Source: a candidate division WOR-1 bacterium RIFOXYB2_FULL_45_9 (GTDB lineage: Bacteria > Margulisbacteria > WOR-1 > O2-12-FULL-45-9 > XYB2-FULL-48-7). Taken from it: DNA of 64,000 bases. Position 1 is the first letter of the stretch, and every line of letters begins with the position of its first letter. Below, piece by piece: positions 54,784-64,000 of this stretch. Where the stretch lies: NCBI GenBank assembly GCA_001771575.1, contig MEUD01000001.1, positions 248,001 through 312,000 of the forward strand. The letters are read 5' to 3'. The notes below the pieces were generated by a model. That model was given only the letters and a program-made list of their open reading frames with translations, ran no database searches and was not told the origin of the DNA. The position numbers were made by a program, and so were the translations under genes.

Positions 54784-55634
54784 TGCGGCTCAAAGCCTTT
54801 GCCAAGGTAAATTTAACCCTAAAAATCCTGGCCAAGCGCTCCGATGGTTATCACAGCCTCGAATCAGTAATGCAATCGGTTTCTCTCTGCGACTATATTT
54901 CTTTGGAACCTCATTCTTCCGGGATCGAACTGTCGATCGTCGGCGACCACAAGCTTCCCACTGACAACAAAAATTTAGCTTTTAGAGCCGCCGAAGCGTT
55001 TTTCCTCGAACTGGATAAAAAAGGGATCGCTCATGGAGGGATAAAGATTAACCTGGAGAAAAAGATCCCATTGGCGGCTGGTTTAGCCGGAGGGTCGGCT
55101 GACGCGGCCGGAGTTCTTTTTGGCCTGAACAAGTTGGCTGATAAACCATTTAACGAAGAAGAATTAATCATGATCGGTGCCTCCCTTGGATCGGATGTCC
55201 CGTTCTGTCTAAAGGGGGGGCGGTGCCTGGCGACCGGTTGGGGGGAGAAGCTGGCCGCGAAACCATTGGAAAAGACCGAATACTACATTATAGTTGTCCC
55301 TGACCTTGAGGTCCCAACCCCATGGGCATATCAGGAATTTGATCGCGTCGTGGAGAGTGAACCGTTGCTTATTGAAGGGAACAAGAACGATCTTGAGCCG
55401 GTCGTCGTTCGGAGGTATCCGGTCATTTCGGAGGTCATGGGCAAATTAGTCGAAGCCGGGTGTGAATGGGCCCAAATGTCAGGGAGCGGCCCGAGCGTTT
55501 TTGGCCTGGTCCGCGACCAAAACCTTGGACGGCTGATCACCACTAAAATAAGGCACGCTTATCCCCGCGCTTTTTTTACGGAAACGGTCGGGGTAGGGGT
55601 GGAAGCAGAACACCACTACTCGCCCAACACTTGA
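54783..55634 (+). CDS. ispE: 4-diphosphocytidyl-2-C-methyl-D-erythritol kinase IspE
   Basis: GHMP kinase of 283 residues in the MEP isoprenoid pathway. The start KAFAKVNLTLKIL, the ATP loop PLAAGLAGGSADAAG and the C-terminal AQMSGSGPSVFGL are all present. A GTG start overlaps the rpsT stop by 1 base. It supplies IPP and DMAPP that the prenyl synthase at 29226 would use. Confidence 0.95.
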   Translation: MRLKAFAKVNLTLKILAKRSDGYHSLESVMQSVSLCDYISLEPHSSGIELSIVGDHKLPTDNKNLAFRAAEAFFLELDKKGIAHGGIKINLEKKIPLAAGLAGGSADAAGVLFGLNKLADKPFNEEELIMIGASLGSDVPFCLKGGRCLATGWGEKLAAKPLEKTEYYIIVVPDLEVPTPWAYQEFDRVVESEPLLIEGNKNDLEPVVVRRYPVISEVMGKLVEAGCEWAQMSGSGPSVFGLVRDQNLGRLITTKIRHAYPRAFFTETVGVGVEAEHHYSPNT

Positions 55635-55729
55635 CGTCGCCTCCGACCTTCTTGGCAAGTTCATTGTTCATTATTGTACTGGTTTAAAAAGATATTTTAG
55701 TTTATAATCAACCTCCGGAGGGAGCGATA

Positions 55730-56020
55730 ATGAAAAAACACCTGATTTATATTATCCTTATTTTGATGGCCGGCGTTTGTTTGGCGGCCCCGGCGCCAGG
55801 GTGGGGGCCTTTGTCGAGCAAGATCAAAGTTAAACATACAAAAGCTGAAAAACAGAGAATTAGAGAGGACCGCAAAGCTAAAATGGCCGCCAGAAAAAGG
55901 GACAAAATAGCTAGAGAGGCGCAAATAACCGAACATGAAGAGGTATATGCCGCCAAAAGAAAAGAACGCCAGCTCAAGTCGGCCCGGAAACCAGTTAAGC
56001 CGATGAAAACAACCAGATAA
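55730..56020 (+). CDS. Small secreted Lys/Arg-rich protein
   Basis: Unknown protein of 96 residues. Residues 1-19 are a clear signal peptide (ends near CLAAPA). The mature part is highly basic and likely helical (KAEKQRIREDRKAKMAARKR), ending in Lys/Pro. The SD GGAGGG is well placed, and TATAAT at 55703-55708 could be its -10 box. I recognise no family. A basic secreted peptide could bind anionic wall or envelope polymers, but this is a guess. Confidence 0.6.
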   Translation: MKKHLIYIILILMAGVCLAAPAPGWGPLSSKIKVKHTKAEKQRIREDRKAKMAARKRDKIAREAQITEHEEVYAAKRKERQLKSARKPVKPMKTTR

Positions 56021-56061
56021 GTTTGAAATTTTAACCTCTTTTGACCGATAATTGGCTAGAT

Positions 56062-56871
56062 ATGCTGTCAAAAATTATGGCTCAACTGACTACGGACAAG
56101 ACCATTGCCCGTTTCCGTTTAAGGACTGACGGTCGTGATATCGATCGCCGGATCGCGAACGTTAAGCTGATGGCGAGGATCGGGCCGGGCTATGTTGATC
56201 GGGAAGAGCCGTTAAGCGGCAGGTACAGTCTTGGGCGGGAGATGTCTGACGGGACCAGGATCGTTCATTTTGGGCCTTATGAATCAAGCAATGGCTATTC
56301 GCGCCGTGAAGTTCCGATCACGACGCTGGAAGAAGCGCTGGAGACTGCGGTTTTGCCGGCTAGCCGTCGCGCGAAATTGGAATTTGCCTCTCCTGAACCT
56401 GACCCCATTAAGATAGCGGTCGGAGCGATCGGTGGGTTTGAGTTGATCTGGCCGGAGAGAAATATTTTTCCGCCCGATAAAAACTTCTTTAGAGGACAGG
56501 AGGCCGTTTTCGCGTCTTTCGGCTCTTCATATCACCAGGCAAAAGTTAAAATGGTCCTTTACTTCAAATCGGCCCGTTGGGACCTGCGGTGGAACGGTTA
56601 TCGGCTGGCTGAAATGAGCAGTTTTTCTACAGAGCTCAATTTTGTGCTTGGCAGTCGGGATGAGCGGGAAAGTCTCTCCGGTTGGCAAGTGCTTAATGCC
56701 GGCGCCGCTCTATTTTGCAAACGTTTGGCCGAAGCTCCATTCTTTCTTCGGCCGGGGGGCGAGCCGGGGTCGCTGGCTATAAATATTGACGCGGCGGAGA
56801 ATGTTTCGATATTGGAACACTTTGGCCTGACTGAAGAAGGTACAATTGATCCGCTCGGCTTTAATTGCTGA
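56062..56871 (+). CDS. Hypothetical protein of 269 residues
   Basis: Soluble protein with no signal peptide or membrane helix and no motif I recognise. The first 110 residues contain GPGYVDREEPLSGRYSLG and many charged residues; the second half has alternating strands with several Trp and Phe (SARWDLRWNGYRL), suggesting a mixed alpha/beta fold. The start is uncertain: the ATG at 56062 or a TTG at 56041, and neither has a good SD. It stands alone between the basic secreted protein and the RRM gene, with normal codon use. Confidence 0.6.
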   Translation: MLSKIMAQLTTDKTIARFRLRTDGRDIDRRIANVKLMARIGPGYVDREEPLSGRYSLGREMSDGTRIVHFGPYESSNGYSRREVPITTLEEALETAVLPASRRAKLEFASPEPDPIKIAVGAIGGFELIWPERNIFPPDKNFFRGQEAVFASFGSSYHQAKVKMVLYFKSARWDLRWNGYRLAEMSSFSTELNFVLGSRDERESLSGWQVLNAGAALFCKRLAEAPFFLRPGGEPGSLAINIDAAENVSILEHFGLTEEGTIDPLGFNC

Positions 56872-56967
56872 TTTTTAATTAAAGTGAAATTAATCCAGGC
56901 CCCTTCCGATAACTATGTGAGAGGGATGTCGATCGCGACGGTCCCCATGAGTCGATAAAAAAAAGGA

Positions 56968-56996
56968 TTGACAAGATATAATAGCCGTGTTATTAT
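56968..56996 (+). promoter_or_regulatory. Promoter of the RRM gene
   Basis: TTGACA (56968-56973), a 17-base spacer, and TATTAT (56991-56996). The predicted leader is about 130 bases, unusually long for this window. It could hold a cold-responsive structure, as in other RNA-binding protein genes. The rest of 56872-57134 shows nothing else I can name. Confidence 0.7.
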
Positions 56997-57134
56997 TTAA
57001 TACGTAAGAGTCGAAGTTAATGAGCAGATGTATGAAGTTACAAATGAATACCAAAGTTTCTGCCCCGGTCTTCAGTGGTCCCAGCGACCTCACGCCATTA
57101 ATCGCAGAAGAATCCATATTTAGGAGTGAATACT

Positions 57135-57431
57135 ATGAAAAGTATATTTGTTGGTAACCTGCCCTGGTCCGTTACCGATGCTGATCTTCAAGCGAAGTTC
57201 GCTGAATTCGGCAACGTGATTTCGGCCCGGGTCGTCAGCGATAAGTTCTCGGGCAAGTCCCGGGGATTTGGTTTTGTTGACATGGAAGATGCCGATGCCG
57301 AAAAAGCTATTGCCGGGATGACCGGTTATAAGTGGGGCGATCGGGAAATCACCGTCAACGAAGCGCGGCCGAAGACCGAGGGTGGTCGCGGCGGCGATCG
57401 CGGCGGACGCAGGGATTTCAACCGGTTCTAA
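57135..57431 (+). CDS. RRM-type RNA-binding protein
   Basis: Single RNA recognition motif protein of 98 residues. RNP2 is IFVGNLPW (4-11) and RNP1 is KSRGFGFV (41-48). A glycine/arginine-rich tail (GGRGGDRGGRR) follows, as in cyanobacterial Rbp proteins, which are cold-regulated. I place the start at the ATG at 57135, with SD TAGGAG at 57121-57126; a GTG at 57126 is in frame but overlaps that SD. A strong terminator follows. Confidence 0.94.
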   Translation: MKSIFVGNLPWSVTDADLQAKFAEFGNVISARVVSDKFSGKSRGFGFVDMEDADAEKAIAGMTGYKWGDREITVNEARPKTEGGRGGDRGGRRDFNRF

Positions 57432-57454
57432 CCGGTTTCTTTCCTGAAAAAGTC

Positions 57455-57488
57455 AAACGGTCCGGGGTAAAACCCGGACCGTTTTTTT
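57455..57488 (+). terminator. Intrinsic terminator of the RRM gene
   Basis: Arms AAACGGTCCGGG (57455-57466) and CCCGGACCGTTT (57473-57484) pair perfectly around a 6-base loop and run into seven T residues. Confidence 0.93.
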
Positions 57489-57499
57489 ATATAAAACGT

Positions 57500-57529
57500 T
57501 TGACACTGTTTTGGGGCAAGTGCTAGAAT
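57500..57529 (+). promoter_or_regulatory. Promoter upstream of carAB
   Basis: TTGACA (57500-57505), an 18-base spacer ending TGC, and TAGAAT (57524-57529). Same design as the gapA promoter. Transcription should start near 57536. Confidence 0.8.
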
Positions 57530-57547
57530 TAAAGTAATAAAGGGAAC

Positions 57548-57577
57548 GCCCCGATCCACGACTCGGGGCTTTTTTTT
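57548..57577 (+). terminator. Terminator-like hairpin in the carA leader (possible attenuator)
   Basis: GCCCCGA (57548-57554) pairs perfectly with TCGGGGC (57563-57569) around an 8-base loop, followed by eight T residues (57570-57577), only six bases before the carA ATG. Placed about 12 bases after the predicted transcription start, it would end the transcript at about 42 bases unless overcome. It occupies the place where an SD would be. Confidence 0.8.
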
Positions 57578-57583
57578 GACCAA

Positions 57584-58693
57584 ATGAAAGCAATACTCGC
57601 GCTAGAAGATGGGACAATATTCGCAGGGCGATCTTTCGGAGCGGTCGGCGAAAGATGCGGCGAAGTTGTTTTCAATACCTCGCTGACCGGCTACCAGGAA
57701 ATATTGACTGACCCGTCATATAAGGGGCAGATCGTCTGCATGACTTATCCTTTGATCGGCAATTACGGGATAAATGACGCGGACATTGAATCGGCCATTC
57801 CTCATTGCGAAGGGTTTGTGGTCCGCGAAAACTCTCGTCTTGCCTCCAATTTCCGTTCCACCGGCAAACTTGACGACTATCTCAAAAAGCACGGCATTAT
57901 CGGCATTGAGGGGATCGATACCCGGATGCTGACCAGGCGGCTTCGCTTACAGGGGTCACTTAAAGGGATTATTTCAACCACAGTTAGCGATCACCAAGCC
58001 TTAGTGGCTAAAGCGAAAGCCTCGGCTGGGGTTGAAGGTGTTGATCTGGTTAAAGTAGTCACCTGCAAAAAACCTTATATCTGGAACGAATCCCAATGGG
58101 CGGAAAAATCTTTGGCCGTTCCTAAATATAACATTGTCGCTTACGATTTCGGTATTAAGTTCAATATCCTACGGAACTTTGAACGGCTTGGCTGTAAGGT
58201 GACGGTTGTCCCGGCGACAACTTCGGCAGACGATGTTTTAGCCATGAACCCGGACGGTGTTTTTCTCTCCAACGGCCCGGCCGATCCGGCGGCGGTCACT
58301 TATGCCATTGAAAATATCAAACAACTGATCGGGAAGAAGCCGATTTTTGGGATCTGCCTTGGCCACCAACTCCTGGGATTGGCGATGGGAGCTAAGACTT
58401 ATAAACTTAAATTCGGCCATCATGGCGGCAACCAGCCGACGATGGATCTTAATACCAGAAAAGTTGACATTACCTCGCAAAACCACGGGTTTGCCGTTGA
58501 CCCCAAGACCTTTACCAAAGAGATGGAAGTGACACATATTAACCTGAACGACGAAACGGTCGAAGGGTTCCGCCACACCAAACTGCCGATCTTTTCGGTC
58601 CAGTACCATCCGGAAGCGGGACCGGGACCGAGAGACGCGAACTATTTATTTGCTAAATTCATTGGGATGATAAACGATGCCAAAACGTACTGA
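57584..58693 (+). CDS. carA: Carbamoyl phosphate synthase small subunit
   Basis: Glutaminase subunit of 369 residues that feeds ammonia to CarB for pyrimidine and arginine synthesis. The N-terminus [18 protein letters not shown] is canonical. The GATase domain has [10 protein letters not shown] with nucleophile Cys258 and a later YHPEAGPGP. No SD is visible; the terminator-like hairpin ends 6 bases before the ATG. It overlaps carB by 17 bases. Confidence 0.96.
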   Translation: MKAILALEDGTIFAGRSFGAVGERCGEVVFNTSLTGYQEILTDPSYKGQIVCMTYPLIGNYGINDADIESAIPHCEGFVVRENSRLASNFRSTGKLDDYLKKHGIIGIEGIDTRMLTRRLRLQGSLKGIISTTVSDHQALVAKAKASAGVEGVDLVKVVTCKKPYIWNESQWAEKSLAVPKYNIVAYDFGIKFNILRNFERLGCKVTVVPATTSADDVLAMNPDGVFLSNGPADPAAVTYAIENIKQLIGKKPIFGICLGHQLLGLAMGAKTYKLKFGHHGGNQPTMDLNTRKVDITSQNHGFAVDPKTFTKEMEVTHINLNDETVEGFRHTKLPIFSVQYHPEAGPGPRDANYLFAKFIGMINDAKTY

Positions 58694-61600
58694 CATAAAA
58701 AAGATCATGATCATCGGAGCCGGGCCGATCGTTATCGGCCAGGCGTGCGAGTTTGATTACTCCGGTTCGCAGGCCTGTAAAGCTTTGCGGGAAGAAGGGT
58801 ACGAAGTCGTCCTGATCAATTCCAATCCGGCGACGATCATGACCGATCCGGAGCTGGCCCATCGGACCTACATTGAGCCGATTACCCCGGAGATGTGCGC
58901 CAAGATCATTGAAAAAGAACGTCCGGACGCGCTTTTGCCGACGCTTGGCGGGCAGACCGCCCTCAATACCGCGGTAAAACTGGCGGAGATGGGGGTGCTG
59001 GAGAAATATAAGGTTGAAGTGATCGGAGCGAACATCGCGTCGATCAAAATGGCGGAAGAACGCGACCTCTTTAAACAAGCGATGGAAAAAGCGGGGCTTG
59101 ATGTTCCTAAGTCCGGCTTTGCCCACAACATGGAAGAGGCAAGGGCGACGATGGAAAAGGTCGGCTTGCCGGTCATTATCCGGCCGAGCTTCACCCTGGG
59201 TGGGACCGGCTCCGGGATCGCCTATAATATCGACGAGTTTGAGCAGGTTGCTAAACTTGGCCTGGAGCTTTCCCCAGTCAGCGAGATCCTGATCGAAGAG
59301 AATTTGACCGGCTGGAAAGAGTACGAGCTGGAAGTGATGCGCGACAAAAAAGATAATGTCGTCATTATCTGTTCGATCGAGAATTTTGACCCGATGGGGG
59401 TCCATACCGGCGATTCGATCACCGTCGCGCCGGCGCAGACCTTGACCGATCGGGAGTATCAAAACTTACGCGACCAGTCGATCGCGGTCATTCGGGCGAT
59501 CGGTGTCGAAACGGGGGGATCCAACATTCAGTTCGCGGTCAATCCCGATACCGGGCGGATCGTGATCATTGAAATGAACCCGCGTGTTTCTCGCTCCTCT
59601 GCCTTGGCCTCCAAGGCGACCGGCTTCCCGATCGCCAAATTTGCCGCCAAGCTGGCGGTCGGCTACACGCTGGACGAGATCCCCAACGATATTACCAAAG
59701 AGACCCCGGCCTCTTTTGAGCCGTCGATAGATTACTGCGTCATTAAGATCCCGCGCTTTACCTTTGAAAAGTTTCCCGACGCAGAACCGGTGATCGGGAC
59801 CTCGATGAAGTCGGTCGGCGAGACAATGGCGATCGGCCGGACCTTTAAGGAAGCTCTGCAAAAAGGGCTCCGTTCCCTTGAGATCGGCCGGGCCGGCTTA
59901 GGCGCGGACGGGAAAGACGAGATCGACCAGGAGATGTTAAACAATAAGCTGACCATTCCCAATCCGGACCGGATCTTTTACGTGAAACACGCCCTTCAAA
60001 CCGGAATGTCGATGGACGAAATCTTTGAGCTCTCCAAGATCGACCGCTGGTTCCTGCAGAACATGAAGGAGATCATTGATGAGGAAAAGGTAATTAGGGG
60101 ATTGGGGAAAAAGGTTTTGGATGATAAAGAAGCATTATATAAAGCGAAACAATTTGGTTTTTCCGACAAACAACTCGCTTATTTGACCGGGGAGACGCCG
60201 GAAGAGGTCAGGAAAAAGAGAAAAGAGCTCGGGGTAGCGGCGGTCTATAAACTGGTCGACACCTGCGCCGCGGAATTTGAGGCCTATACCCCGTATTATT
60301 ATTCGACTTACGAGACCGAATGCGAGGTCAGAAGCTCCCAAAAGAAAAAGATCATGATCCTGGGGGGTGGACCGAACCGGATCGGACAGGGAATAGAGTT
60401 CGATTACTGCTGTGTCCACGCCTCGTTCGCCATCAGGGAAGAAGGGCTAGAGTCGATCATGGTCAATTCGAACCCGGAAACGGTCTCGACCGACTACGAC
60501 ACTTCCGACCGCCTCTATTTTGAGCCGGTGACGGTCGAAGACGTGCTGAATATTGTCGACAAAGAAAAACCGGACGGGGTGATCGTCCAATTTGGCGGTC
60601 AAACCCCGCTCAATATCGCTTTGGCGCTGGAGAAGGCGGGAGTGCCGATCATCGGGACCTCGCCGGCGTCGATCGACCGGGCCGAAGATCGGAAGCGGTT
60701 CGCGGCGATGCTCCGCAAGCTTAAGCTCAATCAACCGCCAAACGGGACCGCTACTTCAAAAATTGAAGCGAAAAAGATCGCCAACCGGATCGGCTATCCG
60801 GTCCTGGTCCGGCCAAGCTATGTTCTTGGCGGGCGGGCGATGCGGCTGGTCTACGGCGAGGACGAGCTGGAAGATTTTATGCAGAACGCCGTCAAAGTCT
60901 CGCCTGAACACCCGATCCTGGTCGACAAGTTCCTTGACGACGCCATTGAAGTCGACGTCGACTGCGTTTCGGACGGCAAGCAGACGATGATCTGCGGCAT
61001 TATGGAGCATATTGAAGAGGCGGGGATCCATTCGGGCGATTCCGCCTGCTCCATCCCGCCGTATTCGCTAAGCAAGAGCGTGGTCGAAACGATCAAGAAA
61101 AACACTTATGCCATGGCCAAAGAGCTCAAGGTCATCGGCCTGATGAACACCCAGTTTGCGATCAAAGGGGGGAAGGTTTACGTTTTAGAGGTCAATCCGC
61201 GCGCTTCCCGGACCGTCCCTTTTGTCAGTAAAGCGACCGGCATTCCCTGGGCCAAGGTCGCGACCAAGGTCATGCTCGGCAAATCGCTCAAAGAACAGAA
61301 GATCAGCGAAGTGGAAGTCCGGCATTTCTCGGTGAAAGAGGCGGTTTTTCCCTTCAACCGTTTTCCCGGCGTTGACGCGATCCTTGGGCCGGAAATGAAG
61401 TCGACCGGGGAAGTGATGGGGATCGACGACGATTTTGGCTCCGCTTTCATGAAATCGCAGATCGCGGCAGGCCAGCGCCTGCCGCTGGAAGGCAAAGTCT
61501 TTGTCTCCGTCAAGGACAAGGACAAGCGGTCGATCGTTTATATTGTCAAACACCTGGTCGATCTTGGTTTTAAGATAGTCGCCACTCCGGGGACAGCCGA

Positions 61601-61883
61601 CGTGCTGAAAAAATCAGGGATCGAGGTCCAGGAAGTCTATCGGATCGGTGATGGGCGGCCGGACATTACAGATTTGATAAAAAACAACGAAATCAACTTA
61701 ATTATTAATACGCCTTCGGAAATAAAAAAACAAAAGCAGGATGAGAGTAAAATACGATTTAGCGCGGTTGTTCAGGGGATCCCGCTGGTCACTACCATTT
61801 CCGGGGCGCAGGCGACGATCAATGGGATTGAAGCGGCCAAGAAAAAAGGATTCGGCGTCAAAGCGCTCCAGGACTATCATTAA
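58677..61883 (+). CDS. carB: Carbamoyl phosphate synthase large subunit
   Basis: Synthetase subunit of 1068 residues, full length. Two homologous ATP-grasp halves are evident: the first opens with [20 protein letters not shown], the second with [20 protein letters not shown]. The C-terminal MGS-like allosteric domain (about 930-1068) has the TPGTADVL segment. It is coupled to carA by a 17-base overlap. All expected parts are present. Confidence 0.97.
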   Translation: MPKRTDIKKIMIIGAGPIVIGQACEFDYSGSQACKALREEGYEVVLINSNPATIMTDPELAHRTYIEPITPEMCAKIIEKERPDALLPTLGGQTALNTAVKLAEMGVLEKYKVEVIGANIASIKMAEERDLFKQAMEKAGLDVPKSGFAHNMEEARATMEKVGLPVIIRPSFTLGGTGSGIAYNIDEFEQVAKLGLELSPVSEILIEENLTGWKEYELEVMRDKKDNVVIICSIENFDPMGVHTGDSITVAPAQTLTDREYQNLRDQSIAVIRAIGVETGGSNIQFAVNPDTGRIVIIEMNPRVSRSSALASKATGFPIAKFAAKLAVGYTLDEIPNDITKETPASFEPSIDYCVIKIPRFTFEKFPDAEPVIGTSMKSVGETMAIGRTFKEALQKGLRSLEIGRAGLGADGKDEIDQEMLNNKLTIPNPDRIFYVKHALQTGMSMDEIFELSKIDRWFLQNMKEIIDEEKVIRGLGKKVLDDKEALYKAKQFGFSDKQLAYLTGETPEEVRKKRKELGVAAVYKLVDTCAAEFEAYTPYYYSTYETECEVRSSQKKKIMILGGGPNRIGQGIEFDYCCVHASFAIREEGLESIMVNSNPETVSTDYDTSDRLYFEPVTVEDVLNIVDKEKPDGVIVQFGGQTPLNIALALEKAGVPIIGTSPASIDRAEDRKRFAAMLRKLKLNQPPNGTATSKIEAKKIANRIGYPVLVRPSYVLGGRAMRLVYGEDELEDFMQNAVKVSPEHPILVDKFLDDAIEVDVDCVSDGKQTMICGIMEHIEEAGIHSGDSACSIPPYSLSKSVVETIKKNTYAMAKELKVIGLMNTQFAIKGGKVYVLEVNPRASRTVPFVSKATGIPWAKVATKVMLGKSLKEQKISEVEVRHFSVKEAVFPFNRFPGVDAILGPEMKSTGEVMGIDDDFGSAFMKSQIAAGQRLPLEGKVFVSVKDKDKRSIVYIVKHLVDLGFKIVATPGTADVLKKSGIEVQEVYRIGDGRPDITDLIKNNEINLIINTPSEIKKQKQDESKIRFSAVVQGIPLVTTISGAQATINGIEAAKKKGFGVKALQDYH

Positions 61884-61931
61884 TCCGCCCAAATATTGAG
61901 AATATTCCCCCCTTTTATTTTGACCTTATAG

Positions 61932-61940
61932 TGTTATAAT
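61932..61940 (+). promoter_or_regulatory. Extended -10 promoter of the large surface protein
   Basis: TG (61932-61933), one base, TATAAT (61935-61940). No -35 box lies at proper distance. The leader to the ATG at 61987 is about 40 bases with a weak AGAGG SD. Confidence 0.6.
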
Positions 61941-61986
61941 TCGGCGTTCGTTGAATTACATTAATATTAAGAGGTCAATCGGCATA

Positions 61987-64000
61987 ATGCAGTCCATGCT
62001 AAAAATATTAGGACGCTTTTGCTTTTTAGTGATTTTATTAGGAGTAATCCTTTTTCCCGCCGGCTTGTTTGCCGCCCCGCCGACGATCGACTCCATTTAT
62101 CCGACCAGCGGGTCAACGCTCGGCGGAACGCATGTTACAGTTACCGGTAGCAACTTTGATCTCTATCTCTATCGCCGGCTGATCACCGTTACCAACTCGG
62201 GAGCGGCGTTGATTGATCATCCTGTTCAAATATCAATGGATACGGCGGCTTTGATCTCTGCCGGAAAGTTAAAAACGGACGGGAGCGATCTTCGTTTTGT
62301 CAGCACTGACGAGGCGACCGAATACTCATACTGGTTGGACAGCTCGACCATTAATACGACAGCGACTAAAATCTGGATCAAGTTCCCCGACCTGCCGGCG
62401 GCTTCAACGCTTGAGATCTTCGCCACATACGGAAATTATGATCGTGCCGCGGCAAGCAACGGCGACACTGTTTTTACTTTTTTCGATGATTTTACCGGGA
62501 CCGCGATCAGCACCGCTGAATGGTCGATCACCAATTCAACAGGGTTTAGCGTAAGCGGCGGTGAACTACGCGGCACAAACACAACCGGACGCCTGACCTC
62601 GATTCAAACCTTTAACAGCGGCGTGATCCTGGAAATTAAATCTCGGCGGGTTGGCGATACCTCCGCCAACGGCAATATGATCGGTGGTTTTTTTCTAAGC
62701 ACTTCAAATGGTTTTGGTCTTCTCAATCATCCAGGCACGGATTTTTACTGGAACAACGGGTTGTGGACCGCCCTCTCAACCACCGTGCCGGCTTCGACCG
62801 ACCTGCTGACAAAAATATCGGTCAAATCCGCCAGCCAGCTCGACCTTTCCGTTACCAATTTCCAAAGCGGGACCAGCTATCAGAGCGCCAGCAATATTTC
62901 TAATGGCGTTGCAGGTGAACCGATCGTCCTTGGGAAGCGTTATGACGGCGATGGCTTTAATAATCAAACCTATAACGCTTTTTGGGATTGGATCAGGGTG
63001 AGGCCATACGCGACGACAGAACCTTCGGCAGTAGTTGGAGAAGCGGAAAACGCCGGAGCGTTATTGCTGGGAGGGTTGTCCGCTAATAATATTAGCGTGT
63101 TGAATGATACGACCATTGAAGCGCTAACTCCGGCAAACGCGGCGGGGATTGTTGACGTGACGGTTAAAAATATATTGGGCGAAACGGCGACCCTGGAGAG
63201 CGCGTTTACTTTTTCTGCCGATGAGCCGGGTATCAGACTGCTGACCCCTAATGGCGGGGAGACCTGGGAGGCGGGGACCTGGCAATATATTACCTGGGAG
63301 ACGACAGGTTCGCCGGATTACGTAGACATATATTTTTCAACGGACAACGGCAATAACTATACTGTCATTTCGACCGGGGAGGCGGATGACGGCTCATATT
63401 CCTGGTATATTCCGGGACCGGTAACAACAAGCGCGAGGATCAAGCTGGAAGCGGTCAAGGGCGATTTAATTTCCATTGATGAATCAGACGCGAGTTTTAA
63501 CCTGACCGCGGCGGCCAATGTCTTTGTCGACGCGGTCAACGGGGATAATAGCTATAGCGGTTTAACCTCGGAGGTGTATGTGAGCGGCGGTGTGACCCAT
63601 GGCCCCTGGAAAAATATTGTTTACGCGGTTAGCAATTCCTCAATTGGGGCGACCATCCATGCCGCCCCTGGCTTATATAACACAACCGCTGGTGAAACAT
63701 TTCCTATTACTTTAAGCTCAAGCCGGAAATTAGTCGGCGCCGGCCGCCAGCTGACCACGGTTGAAGCGAGCAATAGCGAGATTTTTATTCTTCAGACAAA
63801 TTGCCGGCTAAGAAATATGTACGTGAGGTTAATTACGACCGGCAATAATAACATTGTTAAAGTAACGGGAGGCGGCGTTGTTATTGAAGAAGTGGAAATT
63901 GTTGGCCGGGGTTGGTTGTCTGACCGGGGGACCGGGGTATATTTTGACGGCTACTACGGGACGAGCAGTGGGGGGAGGATCAGCAATTGTGAGGTGTGGA
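61987..64000 (+). CDS. Large secreted multidomain protein with split IPT domain and beta-helix (partial)
   Basis: Open for 671 codons to the window edge with no stop. A signal peptide (1-36) is followed by the first half of an IPT/TIG domain (PTIDSIYPTSGSTLGGTHV). About 60-170 resemble DUF2341, and about 170-345 a concanavalin-like jelly roll. The second half of the IPT domain resumes at about 357-412 (LLLGGLSANNISV ... GIVDVTVKN). Then come a Kre9/Knh1-like Ser-Thr-rich domain (TPNGGETWEAG, about 419-505) and a DUF1565-like right-handed beta-helix (from about 510). Domain names are from motif recall. Likely a cell-surface adhesin or glycan-binding protein. Confidence 0.8.
   Translation, partial: MQSMLKILGRFCFLVILLGVILFPAGLFAAPPTIDSIYPTSGSTLGGTHVTVTGSNFDLYLYRRLITVTNSGAALIDHPVQISMDTAALISAGKLKTDGSDLRFVSTDEATEYSYWLDSSTINTTATKIWIKFPDLPAASTLEIFATYGNYDRAAASNGDTVFTFFDDFTGTAISTAEWSITNSTGFSVSGGELRGTNTTGRLTSIQTFNSGVILEIKSRRVGDTSANGNMIGGFFLSTSNGFGLLNHPGTDFYWNNGLWTALSTTVPASTDLLTKISVKSASQLDLSVTNFQSGTSYQSASNISNGVAGEPIVLGKRYDGDGFNNQTYNAFWDWIRVRPYATTEPSAVVGEAENAGALLLGGLSANNISVLNDTTIEALTPANAAGIVDVTVKNILGETATLESAFTFSADEPGIRLLTPNGGETWEAGTWQYITWETTGSPDYVDIYFSTDNGNNYTVISTGEADDGSYSWYIPGPVTTSARIKLEAVKGDLISIDESDASFNLTAAANVFVDAVNGDNSYSGLTSEVYVSGGVTHGPWKNIVYAVSNSSIGATIHAAPGLYNTTAGETFPITLSSSRKLVGAGRQLTTVEASNSEIFILQTNCRLRNMYVRLITTGNNNIVKVTGGGVVIEEVEIVGRGWLSDRGTGVYFDGYYGTSSGGRISNCEVW

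Noticed and set aside
57020-57157. 45-codon ORF in the RRM leader
   Set aside because: It has no SD and runs into the RRM gene in another frame; mentioned only as a possible leader element.
57420-57437. Two copies of the palindrome AACCGGTT at the end of the RRM gene
   Set aside because: Short and partly coding; the strong terminator just downstream explains the 3' end without it.
61884-61918. AATATT-GAG-AATATT hairpin after carB as a terminator
   Set aside because: The stem is only A/T pairs and the following T runs are broken by C residues, so it is too weak to call.

Overview
This window looks like a chromosomal segment of an uncultured, anaerobic, diderm, flagellated bacterium. An outer membrane is suggested by an LptC-like protein and a porin-like protein. 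Oxygen defence is of the anaerobe type (superoxide reductase, rubredoxin, flavodiiron protein). Glycogen metabolism rests on family GH57 enzymes, and an RRM protein resembles cyanobacterial Rbp proteins. Together these fit the Margulisbacteria/WOR-1 (Saganbacteria) relatives of Cyanobacteria. That placement is inference: there is no rRNA gene here, and Elusimicrobiota-like or Omnitrophota-like lineages are not excluded. Coding is very dense, with many 4-base ATGA or GTGA overlaps.

Layout. 1-11273: a phosphate regulon on the + strand, with the end of phoB, phoR, a porin-like gene, a first pstSCAB set, a second pstSCA set followed by two different pstB genes, and phoU. Each pst block is preceded by a run of four TTAACA-like hexamers at exact 11-base intervals, read here as Pho boxes. 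The two pstB genes of the second block carry complementary motif losses, which predict an obligate heterodimer with one working ATP site. 11287-14972: superoxide reductase, rubredoxin, flavodiiron protein, SixA, a double-length ThyX and a 41-residue membrane peptide. 14973-26709: an alpha-glucan cluster with three GH57 enzymes, galT, a DUF4912 protein, a nucleotidyltransferase/phosphomutase-like fusion and glgA. 26741-32701: yebC, a PHP phosphoesterase, a short MGMT-type protein, hisF, a prenyl synthase, trpE and rodA. 32698-37604: lptC-like (reverse), gapA, pgk, secG, a TM-helix protein and four tRNAs. 37628-40462: a PAS protein, a membrane histidine kinase and a CheY-like receiver.

40459-49632 (reverse): a flagellar operon transcribed fliK, hook/rod gene, fliM, N, O, P, Q, R, flhB, flhA, a 69-residue unknown, fliA. 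49696-54440 (reverse): three tRNA-Leu genes interspersed with murF, rho, accA and accD. 54499-61883: rpsT, ispE, two unknown proteins, an RRM protein and carAB behind a promoter followed by a terminator-like hairpin. 61987-64000: the start of a large secreted multidomain protein that runs off the window.

A recurring regulatory feature is an extended -10 box (TGnTAnnaT type) ending 6-7 bases before a start codon that lacks a Shine-Dalgarno sequence (thyX, yebC, lptC-like, the 69-residue ORF, and trpE with a variant box). This suggests leaderless mRNAs for a subset of genes. No rRNA, CRISPR array, transposase or prophage gene was seen. No stretch over 300 bases lacks a gene, counting tRNA genes; the longest is the 56872-57134 leader region.
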